Of a stretch of 64,000 bases of DNA, positions 52,603 through 61,753 are shown one piece after another (position 1 is the first letter of the stretch; each line of letters starts with the position of its first letter). Below the pieces are notes generated by a model, which worked only from the letters and a program-made list of their open reading frames with translations, ran no database searches and was not told the DNA's origin. The stretch covers positions 1-64,000 of the forward strand of contig WPAE01000004.1 in the NCBI GenBank assembly GCA_009773205.1. Reading direction: 5' to 3'. The stretch comes from Ignavibacteria bacterium (GTDB lineage Bacteria; Bacteroidota; Ignavibacteria; Ignavibacteriales; Melioribacteraceae). The position numbers and the translations under genes are program-made.

Positions 52603-54654
52603 TTAATTGTATGTTGTTAGCAAATTATATTCTTTTCCATATTCAAGCATCTGCTTTGTAAAATCCTCTGGGTACTCAATCTTAACATCAATAATATTCT
52701 TTCCTTCCATTACCGGAACAAGTTTTGGCTGTATGAATCCTGCATAAGGTGCAATGCCAAGTTTTTTATAACGCTTCAGAACTTCCTTGTGAAGTTCTTG
52801 ATCTACCTTAACTGCGTAGTTTTCTACTAAATTCTTTCCGGCGTTGTAATCCCCTTCCGATTTAATGCGCTGTATTTCTTTCAGAAGCTGTCCGAATAAA
52901 CTTTTCAGTTTCTCGTAATCGTTTACAACAAAATATGTTTTACCATTTTCAACTTTTTTCTCGATAACATTTTCTTTCTTGCCCGTTTCAAAAGCCCATT
53001 TTGAAACCAACTGTCTGTTACGCATATGAGCTTGTTCAATATTATCGCCGGGCTGAACGCGTGAGAGCTGTACCAACATTCCGTTGCGGATATAATCACT
53101 ATATGCAGCTTTGCCTGCTTCAGTAGATTCTATCAAGCCAAGATCAACTAACTTTTGATCGTACAAGAAATAAAGCGCTACCAAATCTGCGCGGGCTTCT
53201 TCCAAAGTTGAGTAATAATTTTTCAAAGTTTGATGTGGTTCGGCGGTTCCGGAATTTAGCTGTCCGGAAGCATGCCCAATTACTTCGTGCATATCTGTGT
53301 GAAGATCATCTACAAGAGTTCCATATTTTTTCTCACGTTCAATTTCTTCTTTGGAATAAGCAAACTCTTGAAGCACACCGCTGGTTTCGGCAAACTTATT
53401 GTATGAATGAACTATGTTACCAAGATTAACAGATTTTGAGCCATGTTCTTTTCTAATCCAGTTTGCATTAGGCAGGTTGATTCCAATTGGAGTAGAAGGC
53501 GCTGCATCTCCGGCTTCAACTACAGCAGTAATTACTTTAGCAGAAATTCCTTTTACACTTGGCTTTTTATGTTCTTTTGCAATCGGAGAATTATCTTCAA
53601 ACCATTGCGCATTTTTGCTGATTGTTTCTATGCGCTTTGTTGCTGCGTTATCTTTTATAGAAACAATTGATTCATAATTAGCTCGAAAACCAAGCGGGTC
53701 GTTGTATGTTTCTATAAATCCATTTGTAAACTCAACTACAGAGCTTGTGTCTTTCACCCATTCAATATTGTATTCATCCCACTTTTTCAAATCTCCTGTT
53801 TTGTAATATTCAATCAATAGTTCAAAACATTTTTTCTGTTGATCGTTCTCGGCAACTGTAACAGCTTTTTCTAACCAGTAAACTACTTTGCGCAAAGCAA
53901 AGGCATACATACTTCCGGTTCTCCAGTATCTTTCAAATATTTTTCCATCTTCTTTAACGAGCTTGGAGTTCAACCCGTAAGAAATTGGCTGCGGGTCGTT
54001 AGGGTCAATTATATTTTTGTAAAAATCTTCTACTTCTTTTTGAGTTACATCGCCGTAAAAATTAACAGCGGATGATTTTACAAGATCAACTCCATCGGCT
54101 TGATTTACTTTCATTGGAGCAATTGTAGGATCAAAAATATACTTAACTAAATTTTTGTAGAGATCGCCAACAGTTTCTTGGTTTTGCATCGGGAGTTCAT
54201 ATTCATCAGAGCCGCTAAGTAGTTGCTGCAAGTATTCTTCAGAAAACTCCGGTAGTAATTTCTTGCTTGAATAATGATGATGTATTCCGTTTGAAAACCA
54301 AACCCGTTTAACGTAAGTCATAAACTGCTGAAACTCGGAAACACTGCGGTCGCCGTTGTAAGTTTTTACAATCGCTTCTAAAGAGCGCCTAATGTAAAGA
54401 TTGTGTTTGTAGTTTTGATCGTAAATAATATCTCTGCCGGAAAGCGAAGCTTGGTATAAATAGTAAACAAGCTCTTTCTGCTTTGGTGTAAGCTCTTCAA
54501 AGCCGGGAACGTAATAACGCTGAATGCGCAAATCTGCAAACGATTCCACAGAATACTTAAAATCTTTTGGTGGACCGCCGATTTTTTTGTTATCAGAACA
54601 ACTCATAATTGAAATTCCAATCAAGATTATTATTAAAAATTTTGAAAGCGTCAT
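52603..54654 (-). CDS. M49 family (dipeptidyl-peptidase III-like) lipoprotein peptidase
   Basis: A 683-residue zinc peptidase of family M49. The zinc motif is HEVIGH (HExxGH) followed by ASGQ, and the second zinc Glu is in TLEEARADLVALYF. It removes dipeptides from peptide N-termini. The start at 54654 gives a lipoprotein signal (LIIILIGISIMSCSDNK), so it is membrane anchored and exported, unlike cytoplasmic eukaryotic DPP III. An earlier in-frame start would overlap the divergent gene at 54740. Confidence 0.9.
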   Translation of the reverse strand: MTLSKFLIIILIGISIMSCSDNKKIGGPPKDFKYSVESFADLRIQRYYVPGFEELTPKQKELVYYLYQASLSGRDIIYDQNYKHNLYIRRSLEAIVKTYNGDRSVSEFQQFMTYVKRVWFSNGIHHHYSSKKLLPEFSEEYLQQLLSGSDEYELPMQNQETVGDLYKNLVKYIFDPTIAPMKVNQADGVDLVKSSAVNFYGDVTQKEVEDFYKNIIDPNDPQPISYGLNSKLVKEDGKIFERYWRTGSMYAFALRKVVYWLEKAVTVAENDQQKKCFELLIEYYKTGDLKKWDEYNIEWVKDTSSVVEFTNGFIETYNDPLGFRANYESIVSIKDNAATKRIETISKNAQWFEDNSPIAKEHKKPSVKGISAKVITAVVEAGDAAPSTPIGINLPNANWIRKEHGSKSVNLGNIVHSYNKFAETSGVLQEFAYSKEEIEREKKYGTLVDDLHTDMHEVIGHASGQLNSGTAEPHQTLKNYYSTLEEARADLVALYFLYDQKLVDLGLIESTEAGKAAYSDYIRNGMLVQLSRVQPGDNIEQAHMRNRQLVSKWAFETGKKENVIEKKVENGKTYFVVNDYEKLKSLFGQLLKEIQRIKSEGDYNAGKNLVENYAVKVDQELHKEVLKRYKKLGIAPYAGFIQPKLVPVMEGKNIIDVKIEYPEDFTKQMLEYGKEYNLLTTYN

Positions 54655-54739
54655 AATTTTTTTCTCTTTCTTTTGAAGTATCGTTTGATTATCGGCGTGA
54701 AAAATATAACTTTTGTTATAGTCAAACAAAGCAATTAAT

Positions 54740-55072
54740 ATGAACGTACAAATATTCGGGACAAAAAGCTGTAACGATACAAAAAAGGCAGAGCGCTTCT
54801 TCAAGGAAAGAAGAATATCTTTTCACTTTCGGGATTTGAATGAAAAAGGAATAGCAAATGGCGAGCTTGATAACATTAAGAAGGCTATTCCTCTTGAAGA
54901 ACTGATTGATAAAGACGGGAAGCAGTACAAGAAAAGGAATATGCAGTTTATGGTTTTTGATTTGGAAGAAGAATTAATTTCCGATCCTCTTTTGCTTGTA
55001 ACTCCAATAGTAAGAAACGGAAGAGAAGCAACAATCGGCTATAAACCCGAAGTCTGGAAAAAATGGCAATGA
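54740..55072 (+). CDS. ArsC/Spx-like thioredoxin-fold protein
   Basis: A 110-residue protein of the ArsC/Spx/YffB family: IFGTKSCNDTKKAERFF with the single redox Cys, then FRDLNEKGIANGELDNI and the end IVRNGREATIGYKPEVWKKW. It lacks the second Cys of Spx CxxC and the arsenate Arg set is not obvious, so it is better called ArsC-like. It diverges from the M49 gene over an 85-base promoter region. Confidence 0.85.
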   Translation: MNVQIFGTKSCNDTKKAERFFKERRISFHFRDLNEKGIANGELDNIKKAIPLEELIDKDGKQYKKRNMQFMVFDLEEELISDPLLLVTPIVRNGREATIGYKPEVWKKWQ

Positions 55073-55282
55073 TTAGTTGCAGTTACACCGAGCGCCCGCT
55101 CCGACTCGCGTCGAGGTGTGTCAGCAAGGTGAATTTTTTCATTTCTCGACTTCGCCCCGCATAAATCGCGGGGCAAGCTCCATTAGGCTTAAGTATTGAA
55201 ATAATTATTTTATAGAGCAACTAAATAAACAAATGTACAACTATCCACGCACCGAGAAAGAACTGAGCAAGTCTAATCTTAG
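55073..55282. repeat. GC-rich repeats between convergent genes
   Basis: This 210-base gap holds a GC-rich part (about 55088-55180) with CCGACTCGCGTCGAGG and a clean inverted repeat GCCCCGC(ATAAATC)GCGGGGC near 55153-55173. No gene is visible. The second hairpin could serve as a weak terminator for the genes on both sides. Confidence 0.6.
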
Positions 55283-55891
55283 TTATAAAATGCTTTCAGC
55301 TTTCAGTATTTCAACTAACTTTTCGTAACCAACAAATTGTGTTCCGTTCCATCCGCATTTTTTTGCGCCCTCAACATACTCGGGAATATCATCTATGAAG
55401 AAATGTTCGCTTGACTGTTTTTGCGTAAATGCTTCAACCGTTCTATAAATTTTTTCTTCGGGTTTAATTGCGCCTACTTCATGAGATAGAATAAGTTTAT
55501 CAAAGTAGTTTAAGAACTTAAATTTTCCGTAACCATAACGTTTATGCATTTCATTTGTATTGCTAAGTAAAATTAGTTTATACTCTTCTTTCAGCATAGG
55601 CAAAAGCTCAACTACATTTTGATTAATTGTGAAAATGTTAGAAAACAGAAAACAAAATTCATCTGCGCTGATTATTCCTTCAAGCCAATCAAGCATAATT
55701 TCTAGGAACTTATCTTGTGTTAATTCACCACGCTCAAACTGTTGATGAATGTGGTAATTTGCTGCGTATAAGACCTTAAACTTATTACCAAGATTTGGCT
55801 TAAGCTGATTGAATTTTTGAATAACCGGCTCATAATCAAATGGAATTAAAACCTTGCCGAGATCAAAAACAATAACGGAGTATTTATTCAT
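55283..55891 (-). CDS. HAD-superfamily hydrolase (subfamily IA)
   Basis: A 202-residue HAD phosphatase: motif I VIVFDLGKVLIPFD, motif II LILLSNTNEMH, the Lys of motif III in GAIKPEEKIY, and motif IV FFIDDIPEYVEGAKKCGWNG. Motif I has DLG in place of DxD, as in the YihX-like branch. A sugar phosphate or nucleotide is the likely substrate. ATG at 55891 matches the family start; a further upstream in-frame start adds 10 residues. Confidence 0.88.
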   Translation of the reverse strand: MNKYSVIVFDLGKVLIPFDYEPVIQKFNQLKPNLGNKFKVLYAANYHIHQQFERGELTQDKFLEIMLDWLEGIISADEFCFLFSNIFTINQNVVELLPMLKEEYKLILLSNTNEMHKRYGYGKFKFLNYFDKLILSHEVGAIKPEEKIYRTVEAFTQKQSSEHFFIDDIPEYVEGAKKCGWNGTQFVGYEKLVEILKAESIL

Positions 55892-55938
55892 GCGGAATTT
55901 TTTATTAAAGATGGTGAGCAATTTATCAACTCTTGTTA

Positions 55939-56223
55939 CTAATAATGATACCTACATTGTACAAAATCAATTCTTTCCTCATTAACAACATAAACAATGC
56001 GGTGCTCTTGTGTAATTCTTCTCGACCAAACTCCACCTCCCAAATAGCGAAGCGGCTCCGGCTTGCCAATTCCATCAAACGGGCTTCTCATAATAGCTTC
56101 AACAATTTCGAGAATCCTTATGGCAACTTTCCGGTCTATTTTTACCCAGTATGCTAAGTCCTCTCTAAACTCAGAATGAAAAACGCTTTGCCTTTCTTTG
56201 GGAGTTTTATTTTCCAAGTCCAA
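55939..56223 (-). CDS. yoeB: YoeB/Txe family toxin
   Basis: A 94-residue RelE-superfamily mRNA interferase that acts on the ribosome. It has EFREDLAYWVKIDRKVAIRILEIVE, SPFDGIGKPEPLRYLGGGVWSRRI (the catalytic Glu and Arg region), TQEHRIVYVV and the end CRYHY with the conserved His-Tyr. It overlaps its antitoxin gene by 17 bases; an internal start nearer the HSEFREDL segment would reduce that overlap. Classic antitoxin-first order. Confidence 0.93.
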   Translation of the reverse strand: MDLENKTPKERQSVFHSEFREDLAYWVKIDRKVAIRILEIVEAIMRSPFDGIGKPEPLRYLGGGVWSRRITQEHRIVYVVNEERIDFVQCRYHY

Positions 56224-56488
56224 ATTTCACCTTAAGTTCATGCAGAGTTTGAGGAACTTCTTTTTGTTCATGAACTTTTAACAGTGCTTTTAATAATCTC
56301 TGAGCATTTTGAGGTGAGCGGAGAAGATGAGCGGTTTCTAAAATACTCGATAATTCGCTTTCCGAAACCAAAGCCACATTTTCGGAATTCTTGCGTTTGA
56401 TTATAATCACTTCTTTATTATGCGAAACTTCATCCAGCAGTTTTGCAAGATTGGCACGCGCTTGCGTATATGTTAAACTGATTGACAT
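56207..56488 (-). CDS. yefM: Phd/YefM family antitoxin
   Basis: A 93-residue antitoxin of the Phd/YefM type: the N-terminal DNA-binding part TYTQARANLAKLLDEVSHNKE, the strand VIIIKRKNSENVALVSESEL and a C-terminal toxin-binding helix. It should neutralise the YoeB toxin downstream and repress the pair's promoter. Divergent sequence upstream (56489-56740) has no gene but holds a 107-bp inverted-repeat element. Confidence 0.92.
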   Translation of the reverse strand: MSISLTYTQARANLAKLLDEVSHNKEVIIIKRKNSENVALVSESELSSILETAHLLRSPQNAQRLLKALLKVHEQKEVPQTLHELKVKFGLGK

Positions 56489-56607
56489 TCCAACACCCTT
56501 CTAATTGTACAGACTTAATGTACAGATAAAAACCAAGATTAACAAAGTATGGTATTCGTTTGAATTAGGAATGTAGAAGGTTTTTAGTCAACATAATTTG
56601 ACCTAAA

Positions 56608-56714
56608 CTTAAGAGGGTGTGTGATAATTCAATTTTTTTTGAAAAAAGTTCGATTTTATTTCAACAACAAAATCAAAATTCTATTGACACCTAATATTCA
56701 TACACCCTCTTAAG
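56608..56714. repeat. 107-bp inverted-repeat element (MITE-like)
   Basis: CTTAAGAGGGTGT (56608-56620) is repeated in reverse complement as ACACCCTCTTAAG (56702-56714), with a few more matching bases inward. The 81-base core is very AT-rich and has no frame. The arms are too far apart for a terminator and resemble the ends of a miniature transposable element. Confidence 0.65.
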
Positions 56715-56740
56715 ATGCGTGTAAAGCATCAAATGAAAAA

Positions 56741-57196
56741 TTATTTGCTTACAACAACCAACGATGTTTTTTCACCTTTCTGGGTTAACATAATTGAATA
56801 ACCTTCTTCACTTTTAAACATTATCATCGTTACGCCAAGCATGCTATTCTCTGAATACTTATTGCCATATTTTTTTAAGAGCAATGCTTTTGTCATACCA
56901 AATAGTTTCTGCGCGTCTTCATCTTTTCCATTAACAAGAGTTTTGCCTTTTTGCTTGCCCTCTTCGGTAAACATGTAACCAACTTTAATAGAAATCGGTT
57001 CTAACCATTCATAATACATCAATACTTTGAAGTTCATCATTTCTTTTTCTTCTATTGTTTTATCCGCATGTTTTTCCTTAATGTTAGTTATTGTTTGATC
57101 AAAAGGATCGCTCAAGAAAGTTTCTAAAGAGAATTGCGCCATTAGTGTTGTGAAGGAAAGTAAAACTAAAGCAAGAGCCATTTTTAATGTTTTCAT
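56741..57196 (-). CDS. Hypothetical exported protein
   Basis: A 151-residue protein with a signal peptide (MALALVLLSFTTLMAQ). The mature part alternates strands and charged loops (FKVLMYYEWLEPISIKVGYMF, EEGYSIMLTQKGEKTSLVVV). I do not recognise a family. It is preceded by AGAGGAAC. It stands alone between the toxin-antitoxin region and the efflux operon. Confidence 0.65.
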   Translation of the reverse strand: MKTLKMALALVLLSFTTLMAQFSLETFLSDPFDQTITNIKEKHADKTIEEKEMMNFKVLMYYEWLEPISIKVGYMFTEEGKQKGKTLVNGKDEDAQKLFGMTKALLLKKYGNKYSENSMLGVTMIMFKSEEGYSIMLTQKGEKTSLVVVSK

Positions 57197-57333
57197 TTAT
57201 GTTCCTCTTTTCAAAACTAAACTGTTGTTAAGGCAGATTTCAACAGCAACAAGTTTCCCGCAAATAGTTCGAGTGGAATCTTTCTTGTTGCAACTTAAGC
57301 ACGCTTGAATATTCTTTCAACCGGCATCTTAAA

Positions 57334-57438
57334 GTAAAGATGCGCCGAGTGCGTCTTTACTATTTGAGACGGATGCGATCCGCCTCAACGAAGAATAGGA
57401 ACGGATAAAAACAGAGACGTTCCGGCGGAACGTCTCTG
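57334..57438. repeat. Three GC-rich hairpins after the efflux operon
   Basis: GTAAAGATGC with GCGTCTTTAC (57334-57360), GAGACGGAT with ATCCGCCTC (57366-57386), and a perfect 13-bp stem CAGAGACGTTCCG, one G, CGGAACGTCTCTG (57412-57438). The last lies 9 bases after the RND stop and may end the operon, although its T tract on the minus strand is poor. The rest of the gap 57197-57446 has no gene. Confidence 0.75.
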
Positions 57439-57446
57439 CATTACAA

Positions 57447-60400
57447 TTAATACAACTCTTCAGTTGCTGCTTCTGCTTTGGGTCTATAAACCTTGCTGTA
57501 TATCTTCTTTAAGAAAGGAACAAAAGCATTTTTAACTTCTTCCATCTTAGTGTAAACAAGAGGCACGATAATCAGCGTTAAGAAAAGAGAAGAGGTTAAT
57601 CCGCCAATAAGAGCAAGCCCTAAACCACTTTTCCACTCAGCGCCATCGCTTGAAGAAAACGCAATAGGCGTCATTCCAAAAATCATAGTCAATGTTGTCA
57701 TAAAAATAGGTCGTATTCTCATTTTGCCTGCATCAATCAAAGCATCTTGCAGGCTTTCGCCTTTAGCTCGCATAGCGTTTGTTCTATCAACAAGAAGAAT
57801 GGCGTTTTTACCTACAAGCCCAACAAGCATTATAACACCAAGCATAGAAAAAATAGTAAGTGGTTCCATTGCAAGCGCTAGCGCAAGCAAAGCGCCAATC
57901 ATTGCGAGCGGTATTGAAAACAGAATTACAAAAGGATGTAAAAATGAATCGTAAAGTGCAACCATTATCATGTAAGTGAAAAGAATACCGGCAAATAGAG
58001 CAAGCATCATATCTGCAAAAGAATCTTTTTGATTTTTCACCATTCCAATGAATGAATAAGTAATTCCTTTTGGCATCTGATAATTTTTCATCTCGTTTTC
58101 AAAATCTTGAGCGATGCTGCCGCTTGGTCTGCCTACAGCTTGAGAATAAATTATTACAGAAGCACTTCTTGCCTGGCGTGTTAATTTTGTTGGTCCTGTA
58201 GCCCGCGAAATTGATGCGAACTGTTTGAGATAAATCTGTTGTCCCATTCTGTTTGTAAATACAATGTTGCCAAGTTCTTCTGTCTTTGAGCGGTCATATT
58301 TATCAAGCACAACACGAATATCGTATTCGGTTTCTCCTTCGCGCAGTTTTGATTCGTCATCGCCGGTTAGCGCAACACGAAGCGCGCCGCCGACTTCTGC
58401 TAATGTTAAACCATAAGTTAGAAGTTTGTTTCTATCAATGCTAATTCTTGTTTCCGGGTTCCCATCTTCAGAAGAAAGGCGAACATCATCTGTACCTGGA
58501 ATCATCTTAACAATATTAGCAACTTCTTTAGCGGATTTTAAAACCTCTTCGTAGCTTGCGCCTGTTAATAGTATTTGAACTGGGGTTTCGTTAGCTGTAC
58601 CAAAAATACCTACTTCATCTGCTCTTACTTTTATACCGGGAATTACAGCAAGTTCTTTATTAATCAAGTCCTTAATTTCTTGAGTTGATCGGGTTCTTTC
58701 GTTTTTTGGAAATAGCGTTACGGTTATTTCCGAGTTATTGGCAGTTGAGAAACCAATCAAACCTTCGCTGGAACTGCCTACATTAGCATAAAGTTTTTGC
58801 ACTTCTGGAATTTTTCCCAGAACGCCTTCGATTCTTTGCGATATTTTATTTGTTTCTTCGATTGGCGTTCCCGGTTTCAGTTCTACGTTAACTACAAACT
58901 CGCCGCGGTCAACTTGCTTCATAAATTCAAAGCCAATAAAACCAGTTGGAACTAAAGCAATGGCAGCAAAGAAAAGTGCAATTGTTAAAATCCACACTTT
59001 GCCTCGGTTTTTGAAACTCCACTTTAGAAGTTGAATATATTTTTCTGTAAAAGTGTGAAATTCTTTTTCGAACCAGAGAGCAAATCTGCCAAGTATTGTT
59101 ACTTTAGTTAGCCTTTCGAGTTTGCCAAAGCGCGAAGCAAGCAGCGGAGTAAGTGTAAAGGATACAACTAAGCTCATCAAAGTTGAGACAACAATTACAA
59201 TGGAGAATTGACGCAAAATATTGCCAACAATTCCGCCTACAAAAGCTAAAGGCAGAAAGACAGAAATATCCACCAAAGTAATTGCAAGTGCAGCAAAACC
59301 AATTTCGTTTCTGCCCTTTAGAGCCGCCACTTTTTTCTCTTCACCTTTTTCTAAATGATGATAGATGTTTTCTAGAACAACAATAGAGTCATCTACAAGA
59401 ATGCCCACTACAAGCGAAAGTGCGAGAAGGGTCATCAAGTTTAACGAGAAATCTAAAGCATAGACCGCTATGAAAGTGGAGATCAAAGAAGCCGGTATTG
59501 CAATTAATACAATTAGTGAGTTACGAATGCTGTGCAGGAACATCAACATTATTATAGCAACAAGAAAGACCGCAATAGCTAAATCTTCTTTAACAGCATT
59601 AGCCGCATCTATTGTAAATAAAGAGCCATCTGCCGCAATTTCAAATTTTAGATTAGAAGTCGAGAGCTGATCTTCAATGTTTTTAATTTCTTCTTTTACA
59701 AGTTTAGCCACTTCAACTGCATTTGCATCGGCTTGTTTTTGAAGAATTACACCAATTGTGTTTTTAAAGTTCAAGCGCAAAATATTACTGTAATCTTTAA
59801 TTCCATCTTCTACTTCTGCTATATCGGATAGTTTAACAATGCCTCCCTGCCTTGAAACACCAACCGGCAAAGAGCGCAACTCATCAACCGAACTTAATTT
59901 GCCTGCAACACGCACAATAAACTGTCCATCTTCGTCTTTTACTTTTCCAGTTGGAAAATCAAGATTAGATGCTTTTATTAACTGTGTAACTTGCAAAATT
60001 GAAATTCCGTATGCTTTTAATTTTTGCATATCGAGATTAACTTTAATCTCCCGCTGATCACCGCCGACTAAAGAAACCTGCCCAACGCCGGGAATTCGCG
60101 AAAGCTGCGGCTGCACTCTATCTTTAATAAGTTGATACAGATCGCGAGAGTTCATATCGGCAGTAACGCCCATTCTAAGTATTGGTATTTCATCGAGCGC
60201 AAATTTTGATACAACCGGCTGTTTGGCTTCCGAAGGCAGTTTTGTAAAAACCTCGTTAATTTTTCTTTGAGCATCTTGAAGCGAAATATCGGTCTTTGCA
60301 GATTGTAATAATTCTATAATTACAAAAGAAACTCCTTCAAGCGATGAAGAACGCACTTCCGAAACTTTGTCCATTCCTGCAACAGCGTCTTCAATAATTT

Positions 60401-60593
60401 TTGTAACTCCGGTTTCAACTTCTTTAGGAGAAGCGCCGGGATAAATTGTAGTGATAGTAAGAATAGGCGGAGAAAATTTAGGCAGCAATTCATACTTTAG
60501 CTTAGAGAAGCTGAAAAGCCCAAGCGCCATTAGTGCGGCAAAGACTACAATTATTAAAGAAGGACGTTTTATTGCTAATTCTGTAATTGTCAT
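57447..60593 (-). CDS. RND efflux pump, inner-membrane transporter
   Basis: A 1048-residue RND permease (AcrB/AcrF type) with twelve transmembrane helices and two large periplasmic loops. It starts with ITELAIKRPSLIIVVFAALM. The proton-relay Asp pair is in VGILVDDSIVVLENIYHH, and the repeated FTLTPLLASRFGKL and later GMTPIAFSSSDGAEW segments are typical. It exports drugs, detergents or bile-type compounds with the adaptor and TolC-like channel encoded upstream. Fourth and last gene of the operon; 14 bases after the adaptor. Confidence 0.95.
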   Translation of the reverse strand: MTITELAIKRPSLIIVVFAALMALGLFSFSKLKYELLPKFSPPILTITTIYPGASPKEVETGVTKIIEDAVAGMDKVSEVRSSSLEGVSFVIIELLQSAKTDISLQDAQRKINEVFTKLPSEAKQPVVSKFALDEIPILRMGVTADMNSRDLYQLIKDRVQPQLSRIPGVGQVSLVGGDQREIKVNLDMQKLKAYGISILQVTQLIKASNLDFPTGKVKDEDGQFIVRVAGKLSSVDELRSLPVGVSRQGGIVKLSDIAEVEDGIKDYSNILRLNFKNTIGVILQKQADANAVEVAKLVKEEIKNIEDQLSTSNLKFEIAADGSLFTIDAANAVKEDLAIAVFLVAIIMLMFLHSIRNSLIVLIAIPASLISTFIAVYALDFSLNLMTLLALSLVVGILVDDSIVVLENIYHHLEKGEEKKVAALKGRNEIGFAALAITLVDISVFLPLAFVGGIVGNILRQFSIVIVVSTLMSLVVSFTLTPLLASRFGKLERLTKVTILGRFALWFEKEFHTFTEKYIQLLKWSFKNRGKVWILTIALFFAAIALVPTGFIGFEFMKQVDRGEFVVNVELKPGTPIEETNKISQRIEGVLGKIPEVQKLYANVGSSSEGLIGFSTANNSEITVTLFPKNERTRSTQEIKDLINKELAVIPGIKVRADEVGIFGTANETPVQILLTGASYEEVLKSAKEVANIVKMIPGTDDVRLSSEDGNPETRISIDRNKLLTYGLTLAEVGGALRVALTGDDESKLREGETEYDIRVVLDKYDRSKTEELGNIVFTNRMGQQIYLKQFASISRATGPTKLTRQARSASVIIYSQAVGRPSGSIAQDFENEMKNYQMPKGITYSFIGMVKNQKDSFADMMLALFAGILFTYMIMVALYDSFLHPFVILFSIPLAMIGALLALALAMEPLTIFSMLGVIMLVGLVGKNAILLVDRTNAMRAKGESLQDALIDAGKMRIRPIFMTTLTMIFGMTPIAFSSSDGAEWKSGLGLALIGGLTSSLFLTLIIVPLVYTKMEEVKNAFVPFLKKIYSKVYRPKAEAATEELY

Positions 60594-60607
60594 TTTTCAA
60601 ATTCCTT

Positions 60608-61669
60608 TTACTTATTAAGAATGGCTACTTTAGTGTTATCAACCAAATTATTCTGACCGTTCACAACTAAAATTTCGCCTTCGTTCAATCCGGCAACCAC
60701 ATGAACATCTGGTCCAGATTCTTTTCCTATTGTTAAATTTCTAAGTTTAGCCAAGCCATTTTCAACAACAAACACTTGTGGATTCTTAATGCTTCCAACT
60801 AAAGCCGAGCGAGGAACTACAATAACGTCTCTCTCTCTCATAGAAGTAAACTCAGCGCGGACAAACATTCCAGCCTTCAATTGATGTTTCCCAAGATTAG
60901 CTATAGAAATTTCTGCGGCGTATGTATTAGCTTCATCAGCTTTGCTGCTTATAGATTCTATTTTCCCGTCGAATTCGGTGCCTGGATAGACATCTGCAAC
61001 TACATTTACATGATCACCTGTTTTTAAAACTACAGCATCAGTTTCGGATAAATTTAATTTTATTTTAACACGAGAGAGATCAACAATGTTTGCAACAAAT
61101 GAAGGCTGCGGAGCGCCTTGAAGCATTGTTCCAACATCTACCGGCCGGTTTGTAACATAGCCGGCAATTGGAGTTTTAATTTTTGTGTCTTCAAGCTGGC
61201 GTTTTGCCACAATGTAATTTGTTTCTGCCATAGCGGCGCCAACCTTCATCTGCTCGTACTGAGTATCGCTAACAGATTTTTCTTGATACAGTTTTTCAAA
61301 GCGCGCCAAATCATTTTTAGCTTTTAACCAATTAGCTTCTGCGCTTATAAATGCAGCTCTTCTAAGCTCATCATCTACTTGAGCGAGAACAGAGCCGGCT
61401 TGTTTGTAATCTCCAACCTTTGCGAAAACTGCTACAATTTTTCCGGTTGTTTCAGATAAAACATTCACATCGTTATTTGCATAAACCTTTCCGGTAAGAG
61501 AAAGTTGAGAAGTAAGATTTTTCTTTGCAGCGTTTGCTACAGAAACGTAATATGTTATATCAATGCCGCCGGAAGTGTTGGCATCAAGTTTCTTTTTGTT
61601 GATTGCTAATATTGTTACAATAATTCCAGTTACTACAACAACACCAACAATAGCTTTCCAGTTTTTCAT
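60608..61669 (-). CDS. RND efflux periplasmic adaptor (membrane fusion protein)
   Basis: A 353-residue adaptor with an N-terminal membrane anchor (about 5-24), a lipoyl half-motif NVLSETTGKIVAVFAKVGD, a coiled-coil hairpin (about 105-160), the second lipoyl half IAGYVTNRPVDVGTM, and the beta-barrel with VVPRSALVGS. It links the RND pump to the outer-membrane channel. It lies 84 bases after the TolC-like gene and 14 bases before the pump gene. Confidence 0.93.
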   Translation of the reverse strand: MKNWKAIVGVVVVTGIIVTILAINKKKLDANTSGGIDITYYVSVANAAKKNLTSQLSLTGKVYANNDVNVLSETTGKIVAVFAKVGDYKQAGSVLAQVDDELRRAAFISAEANWLKAKNDLARFEKLYQEKSVSDTQYEQMKVGAAMAETNYIVAKRQLEDTKIKTPIAGYVTNRPVDVGTMLQGAPQPSFVANIVDLSRVKIKLNLSETDAVVLKTGDHVNVVADVYPGTEFDGKIESISSKADEANTYAAEISIANLGKHQLKAGMFVRAEFTSMRERDVIVVPRSALVGSIKNPQVFVVENGLAKLRNLTIGKESGPDVHVVAGLNEGEILVVNGQNNLVDNTKVAILNK

Positions 61670-61753
61670 GTTTATTTCTCCAACATGTTATTAATTTTCA
61701 TTAAACCTCATTATTAATTCCCTCTCCTTTGGAGAGGGTTAGGGAGATGCTTT

